Source: Desulfatiglans sp.
GTDB taxonomy: Bacteria; Desulfobacterota; DSM-4660; Desulfatiglandales; HGW-15
DNA: 59,598 bases
Reading direction: 5' to 3'
Assembly (NCBI GenBank): GCA_012513605.1
Contig: JAAZBV010000079.1
Span: forward strand, 1-59,598
In this document: piece after piece, positions 55,940 to 59,598 of the stretch
Numbering within the stretch: the stretch's first letter is position 1
Layout of the letters: each line of letters starts with the position of its first letter
Made by a program: the position numbers and the translations under genes
The notes under the pieces: generated by a model
What the model was told of the DNA's origin: nothing
Database searches by the model: none
The model's input: only the letters and a program-made list of their open reading frames with translations

Positions 55940-55947
55940 GGACGTCC
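55940..55947. repeat. Right GGACGTCC palindrome beside the transposase gene
   Basis: GGACGTCC lies 53 bases upstream of the transposase start and matches the arms of the left palindrome. The 236 bases from 55948 to 56183 hold no gene. Confidence 0.6.
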
Positions 55948-56183
55948 CCGTTTGCACACAAAAGCTGAAATGTAGTAGCGGAAATATGGTATTTGGCCGA
56001 TCCGGCAATGTTGCCCAAATGGCCAAATATCATTAAAAAATAAATTCCGGGGTGAATAAATCCTATTTACAAAAAAAGCCAACAGTAGCAAAACTTGTAA
56101 ATATAAAAATTAAAACAAAAATCATCTTTAATATAAACTGGTTATCAAAAAATAATAGTCGGTAAATAGCAGGCAGAAACAGC

Positions 56184-56310
56184 TTTTAACCATGCAGTCA
56201 AGGCGACTGGCTAGCATCATGTTGAATCAAATTCAAAGCCTTTGCAGCCTTTCTCCTTGCATGCCATTGGTTGCCATAAATCCGCCAGCTCCTTACCGCC
56301 GCTGTTATGG
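56184..56310 (+). repeat. attC site 0 (preceding cassette 1)
   Basis: R'' box TTTTAAC at 56184-56190; arms GTCAAGGCGACTGGC (56197-56211) and GCCAGCTCCTTAC (56284-56296) pair with an unpaired C in the left arm, as in real attC sites; R' box GTTATGG at 56304-56310. The central loop is about 70 bases, long but within the known range. This site would belong to an older cassette lost to the left. Confidence 0.6.
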
Positions 56311-56319
56311 GAGAAAGTT

Positions 56320-56820
56320 ATGAGAAAAACTATACTTTTACTCGTCACTATATTTTTATTAATACAATCACATTCATTTGCTGCTGACAAAATACCGGAA
56401 ATTCCAGTTTCAAAACAAAGCGGAATTTCATTTGAAAAGGATATAAATCTAAAAAAAACCGTTCTCAATTTTTTATATTATGAATCTTGCGATAGCAGTA
56501 AGGAGAGAGATTATAAAGGGATGTATGGACTGTTGTCTCGAAATTATTTAAGTGAAAACTTTCCACATGTTAATTCAGCCTTGGAATATGATAAAGAAAT
56601 GAAAGATATTAATGAAATATACCATCTTGTTTATCTAATGGTTGAAAATGTAGTATTTATTAAAAAGGATAAGGTAAAAATAAAAGTAAAATTTGAATCA
56701 GGGGATGAAGGCGTATTACAAATAATGGAAGAAGATATATTTTTCATTCTTGAAAATGGTTTATGGAAATATGAAGGCGTAGATATAGAATCATCAAAGG
56801 TTATAGAAACAATAGAATGA
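56320..56820 (+). CDS. Integron cassette 1: exported protein of unknown function
   Basis: About 166 residues. A signal peptide (LLLVTIFLLIQSHSFAAD) is followed by a mixed-charge domain with YESCDSSKERDYKGMYGLL, LVYLMVENVVFIKKDKVKIK and ILENGLWKYEGVDI, suggestive of an NTF2-like or SnoaL-like fold but not assignable. ATG 56320 has GGGAGAAAG upstream; an earlier in-frame start would put the signal peptide in the middle. The cassette runs from G|TTATGG at 56304 to its own attC at 56822. No promoter of its own is apparent. Confidence 0.65.
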   Translation: MRKTILLLVTIFLLIQSHSFAADKIPEIPVSKQSGISFEKDINLKKTVLNFLYYESCDSSKERDYKGMYGLLSRNYLSENFPHVNSALEYDKEMKDINEIYHLVYLMVENVVFIKKDKVKIKVKFESGDEGVLQIMEEDIFFILENGLWKYEGVDIESSKVIETIE

Positions 56821-56821
56821 C

Positions 56822-56885
56822 CCATAACCTGTCGTTCAACCCGACCCACGACGGCTATGCCACGTGGGCCGGTTAACTAATAGGA
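56822..56885 (+). repeat. attC site 1
   Basis: R'' box CCATAAC (56822-56828) is complementary to the cassette's own first bases GTTATGG, the hallmark of a circularised cassette. Arms TTCAACCCGACCCACG and CACGTGGGCCGGTTAA pair with extra bases on the left strand. The R' box looks damaged: AATAGGA where GTTAGGA would match cassette 2's R''. Confidence 0.75.
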
Positions 56886-56894
56886 GAAGGAAGA

Positions 56895-57308
56895 ATGAAG
56901 ATCATAGGCATATTATTAATATGTTTAGTAGTTCTCGGTTGTAGTGAAAATCATCGAGATCTTACTGAGTATGATCTTGACGCAAATTCATTTGACACTG
57001 AAGCCATGGCGAAAATCGAGCGTGAATCTGGAATTAATATTCCCGATGGCGCAAAGGGTCTTGCGTTTCATCATATACCTCCTGTCGATCCTATCGTCTT
57101 TGCTAAAATTGTGATCCCAGTGGATGCTCAAGAATTGATTAAGAATCAGATCAATAAATTCACTTACAGTGGCACTCAATTTCCAAAGGACTTCGCTAAT
57201 GATAGGTGTAAATGGTGGCTTTCAGGTAAAGATAATGTTCTACTATCGAAGCAAGTCTTTAATAATTGGGTTCTACATCGAGCTATATCTGGTAAGAGAG
57301 GAAGTTAA
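56895..57308 (+). CDS. Integron cassette 2: lipoprotein of unknown function
   Basis: 137 residues. A lipoprotein signal ends at VVLGC (Cys16). The mature part has DTEAMAKIERESGINIPDGA and WWLSGKDNVLLSKQVFNNWV; the first resembles a helical sensor-type segment seen in small periplasmic proteins, but no family is named. The ATG follows GGAGAAGGAA. It lies between attC1 and attC2, with the same strand as all other cassettes. Confidence 0.65.
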   Translation: MKIIGILLICLVVLGCSENHRDLTEYDLDANSFDTEAMAKIERESGINIPDGAKGLAFHHIPPVDPIVFAKIVIPVDAQELIKNQINKFTYSGTQFPKDFANDRCKWWLSGKDNVLLSKQVFNNWVLHRAISGKRGS

Positions 57309-57343
57309 TATCGTCCTATACATCAAATATTTCACAGTATAGC

Positions 57344-57425
57344 TCCTAACAAATAATTCAACTCGGAATGGCTAAAAGCGCTTTCGCGCTTTCAGCCATC
57401 CGGTTAATAAATCGAAATGTTTTTA
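57344..57425 (+). repeat. attC site 2
   Basis: R'' box TCCTAAC (57344-57350); arms TTCAACTCGGAATGGCT (57357-57373) and AGCCATCCGGTTAA (57394-57407) pair with three extra-helical bases on the left; a GC-rich inner hairpin (AAAGCGC / GCGCTTT) fills the loop; R' box GTTTTTA at 57419-57425. The sequence CTAACAAATAATTCAACTCG is very close to the classic attC left half. Confidence 0.85.
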
Positions 57426-57441
57426 ATTAAGGAGGTAAAAC

Positions 57442-57846
57442 ATGAATCGTAATCGTAAAATGTTTCTGTTTGTAGCATCTATCTTAATGTCCATATTTAT
57501 TAGCTCATCTGTCCTTCAGGCCAATAATTCAAAAAATGAGAAACAATTCATTACACAAGAGCAAGCGACAAAGCATGCTGCAAAACTCGCCAATGAGAAG
57601 TGTCAAAAAGACTTTGGCATGTCTCCATTTAAACCTGATTCATATAAAGCTGAATTAGTAAATTCAAAATGGAGCTGGGGAAAGATTAGTCCTAAAGGGA
57701 TTAATGGTTACTCAGCAAAAGTTGAATTTAATAAAGATGGTTCTGATGAAAAGGTACGAGTTGCTTTTCATACCGATGTTATTCAAAGAGAACCTGAATT
57801 GCAAAAGGTACCAATAAAAATAGAAACTATACGACCTAAAAAATAA
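57442..57846 (+). CDS. Integron cassette 3: exported protein of unknown function
   Basis: 134 residues. A signal peptide (FLFVASILMSIFISSSVLQA) precedes a small soluble domain (ATKHAAKLANEKCQKDFGMS, YKAELVNSKWSWGKISPKGI, SAKVEFNKDGSDEKVRVAFH), a beta-sheet with one helix by pattern. No family is recognised. AAGGAGG lies eight bases before the ATG. Its stop codon overlaps the R'' box of its attC. Confidence 0.65.
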   Translation: MNRNRKMFLFVASILMSIFISSSVLQANNSKNEKQFITQEQATKHAAKLANEKCQKDFGMSPFKPDSYKAELVNSKWSWGKISPKGINGYSAKVEFNKDGSDEKVRVAFHTDVIQREPELQKVPIKIETIRPKK

Positions 57847-57914
57847 AACATACCCAGCCCTTCAACAAATGACCGGGCGATAAAACGCCGCCCGGCATGT
57901 TAAGGGCGTTAAGT
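57843..57914 (+). repeat. attC site 3
   Basis: R'' box ATAAAAC (57843-57849) nearly complements the cassette's first bases GTTTTTA. Arms GCCCTTCAACAAATGACCGG and CCGGCATGTTAAGGGC pair with four extra-helical bases on the left. R' box GTTAAGT at 57908-57914 fits the GTTRRRY consensus exactly. Confidence 0.85.
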
Positions 57915-57926
57915 GCAAATAATAAA

Positions 57927-58148
57927 ATGAAAAAGAAGCATGGGAAAATATTAATCCGATCAGGAATGTTCTTAGTAGCCTTTATAGTAATTGGTACTGG
58001 GTTAATTCCTTTACTCACTCAAAAAGACTTATTCTACTCAAATTGGTGGGGTGGGTTAGTATTTGCTCCTATAACTGTAATCGCAGGTGTATTCTTATTA
58101 TACCTTATACTTTTTAAATGGGAGAAAATTGATAAGATGATGCATTAA
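57927..58148 (+). CDS. Integron cassette 4: small membrane protein
   Basis: About 73 residues with two membrane helices (SGMFLVAFIVIGTGLIPLLT and LVFAPITVIAGVFLLYLILF). No family is recognised. ATG 57927 is preferred; the upstream start at 57897 lies inside attC3. The cassette starts at G|TTAAGT (57908) and its R'' box (ACTTAAC, 58168-58174) is the exact complement, confirming the cassette limits. Confidence 0.65.
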   Translation: MKKKHGKILIRSGMFLVAFIVIGTGLIPLLTQKDLFYSNWWGGLVFAPITVIAGVFLLYLILFKWEKIDKMMH

Positions 58149-58167
58149 CTAAAATGCTGGCATCATC

Positions 58168-58189
58168 ACTTAACCTGTCATTCAACGTG
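58168..58189 (+). repeat. attC site 4, left half, broken by a group II intron
   Basis: R'' box ACTTAAC, then CTGTCA and TTCAACGTG, the same order as in attC1. At 58190 the sequence changes to GTGCGACAAG, the start of a group II intron, so the right half is missing here. Confidence 0.75.
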
Positions 58190-59069
58190 GTGCGACAAGA
58201 AGTCGCCTTTAAATATTGTTGGACAATGATCCAACCTGCTGTATCACCAGCAGTTTTATACTTCGGCATGCATTACCAGTAATGGTTTTGTGTGAAGCCC
58301 GAAGGACAATGTAGCCCTTGGCATTATGCCTGGAGAGGAAATCGTGAGAGGACCTCAACTCTGGAAGCACAAATCCGGATGGGAGCTATAAATAATGGTA
58401 TGCGCAATCACGCCTATGGCGTGATGAACTGTTGATAAACGTCGTTAACTTTAACAGGCTAAATGTGCTGTTAAGCCTGAGCCAAAATGGCAAGAGGTAT
58501 GGTTGGGGTGCTCGCGTTTCATCCCACGTGATCTATGACTCCTACCGGCGGATAGACAGGCGCTAACCCATTGTGTACTTAAGGCGGAACTTGGTAAGCC
58601 CGTATTTCTCCTTAATGTAAGGACAGTCGTCCGCAAGGATGACCTATGGGAATGCGGGTAGAGGAGGCTGGAGAAAGCGAATGCTAACCTGTAATGGGTT
58701 AGATACGGGTTCTAGATTTGCCACCGCGAGGCGGCATCTTCGACCGGCGTGAAAACGAGCAGACTTCCGGCACGGTGTTGAATCACGGGAAACGTTTTGA
58801 ACAGATAACTGTATTGGTGTGGATAGATGATATCATACTATGATATTAACGGCCTTGCAGGCTACGAGACTTGGTGGAATTCCATAGATTGGGACAAACA
58901 TAGGCAAGTAGTATCCGGTATTCAGGCGCGTATCGTGAAGGCAGTGAAGAATGGATTTAAGGAAGTGGTTCGTGGTCTTCAAAGACTACTGGCCAATTCA
59001 CACGCTGCAAAGCTTTTGGCAATAAGGCGTGTGATATCCAATAGTGGCAAACGAACGCCAGGTGTTGAT
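58190..59069 (+). mobile_element. Group II intron, 5' part
   Basis: The intron starts at GTGCGACAAG (GUGYG-type 5' end). About 640 bases of structured, non-coding RNA domain follow (long runs of paired segments, for example GAAGCCCGAAGGACAATGTA and GGGAGCTATAAATAATGG), then the 5' end of its reverse transcriptase gene. The element is cut off near 59069; domains V and VI and the 3' end are absent. It lies within attC4. Confidence 0.75.
58827..59069 (+). pseudogene. Truncated group II intron reverse transcriptase
   Basis: About 81 residues of the N-terminal RT region: WWNSIDWDKHRQVVSGIQAR, then IVKAV and LQRLLANSHAAKLLAIRRVI, then GKRTPGVD, the classic start of the intron RT domain. After GVD the reading frame runs on into unrelated AT-rich sequence up to about 59213, so the enzyme has lost its active site and is dead. 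Confidence 0.8.
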
Positions 59070-59477
59070 AATTATCTAATAAAGGGTGTTAAAAAGTATT
59101 TTCATTATCGTGGTTGCACCCCCCTAAAACCTATTTTGGTTTTTAAAAAACAGGTTAAAGTTTTTGTTTTATCTGCTTCGGGTCAACCTTTTATTGCCGG
59201 CTTTGTTGTTTAACCTTTTAATGTCCCTAATGAGGGCGGTTCGTTGTGCTCGGTCATTCAGTATCGTGTAAGAGAGAAAAAGAAACGCGGAGCCCCTGTA
59301 GGCCATCCTGGCTGGGGGAGGAGTAAACCCGATCACGTTGATAAAACAATTAATGTCTCCGCTCCTTCAAGATGCCCGCATTGCTCAAATGATAATTTAA
59401 GACCTTACGCCGGACTATATGAACATGTGCAGGAAGATATCGTTATTGAGCCAAAAACTTTGGTAGGCAATGAGTAG
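59070..59477 (+). pseudogene. IS66-like transposase fragment and flank
   Basis: The segment interrupts the intron RT. Its open part (from about 59244) reads KKKRGAPVGHPGWGRSKPDH, then CPHCSNDNL and EHVQEDIVIEPKT, the zinc-finger N-terminal domain of IS66-family transposases. It ends with a stop at about 59475 before any catalytic residues, so it is a fragment. The start codon is not secure. Confidence 0.65.
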
Positions 59478-59502
59478 AGGGACGACCATTAAAAATATAA
59501 AT

Positions 59503-59598
59503 TCAATCTAATTTATAATCCTTTGCTGTCTTTTCCCCACGTTGAACCGAAATGCTCACTGCAGCCGGTGTGATGTCGAGCCGCCTCGCTACATCCAC
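59503..59598 (-). CDS. C-terminal end of a second REP-associated transposase (partial)
   Basis: 31 codons before the stop at 59503 read DVARRLDITPAAVSISVQRG then EKTAKDYKLD, matching the C-terminal helix-turn-helix of the transposase at 54880-55887 (LSRKLGLTIAAVS...RRGEKTAKDGNY). GGGACGACC lies just beyond the stop, like the GGGACGT palindrome beyond the first copy. It continues off the right edge, on the same strand as the first copy. Confidence 0.8.
   Translation of the reverse strand: MDVARRLDITPAAVSISVQRGEKTAKDYKLD

Noticed and set aside
55888-58150. Integron integrase gene near the cassette array
   Set aside because: No tyrosine recombinase motifs occur on either strand here; the nearby transposase is of the HUH type. 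An integrase may lie outside the window.

Overview
The window looks like chromosome from a strictly anaerobic Desulfobacterota-type (deltaproteobacterial) organism. This is inferred from gene content: an MvhD-MetV-MetF methylenetetrahydrofolate reductase module, ferredoxin-rich split glutamate synthase, a NapH-like polyferredoxin beside a Tat-exported DUF362 protein, GatCAB with a non-discriminating-type AspRS, and many two-component or sigma-54 style regulators. No rRNA, tRNA or CRISPR array was seen.

Layout. 1-1130: the edge of a leftward gene and a HigBA toxin-antitoxin pair. 1132-6938 (minus): transamidosome operon aspS::gatC (fused), gatA, gatB and a flavodoxin-like reductase. 7313-14962 (plus): one tight six-gene operon joining MvhD-MetV-MetF to a three-gene glutamate synthase set, one member of which is a degenerate FMN-domain paralogue. 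15068-15406 (minus): PII protein. 15553-21350 (plus): carA, carB, purF. 21390-28359 (minus): a seven-gene operon of ABC ATPase, ABC-2 permease, PDZ lipoprotein, two secreted FG-GAP proteins, a TPR-like membrane protein and a 53-residue membrane protein. A decayed, internally deleted copy of its last two genes lies just upstream (28726-29207). 29525-32764 (minus): PspC protein and a GntR (YtrA-like)/ABC operon. 32915-35493 (plus): MerR-TipAS regulator, VapBC-like pair, DUF985 cupin, PLA2-like lipoprotein.

35713-39961 (plus) holds an ECF sigma factor, a membrane protein with a periplasmic dockerin tail (probable anti-sigma factor), a secreted cohesin-like protein and a VIT/VWA lipoprotein. This looks like a cell-surface signalling system that senses through a cohesin-dockerin contact. 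40069-46078: exported proteins, a hybrid histidine kinase and a NifA-like sigma-54 activator. 46120-52478: PatB-like C-S lyase, DUF362 protein, NapH-like polyferredoxin and, convergent to them, a cysteine synthase fused to a cysteinyl-tRNA synthetase-like domain whose HIGH and KMSKS motifs are eroded. 52787-54755: groES-groEL.

The right end is mobile. A REP-associated tyrosine transposase (54880-55887) and the tail of a second one (59503-59598) bracket an integron cassette array with no visible integrase. The array has five attC-like sites and four cassettes, all encoding exported or membrane proteins. The last attC is interrupted by a group II intron whose reverse transcriptase is truncated by an IS66-like fragment.

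The best candidates for undescribed biology are the sigma/dockerin/cohesin/VIT-VWA locus, the ABC/PDZ/FG-GAP operon with its decayed duplicate, and the CysK::CysRS-like fusion. All function assignments rest on motifs read by eye; no database search was run.
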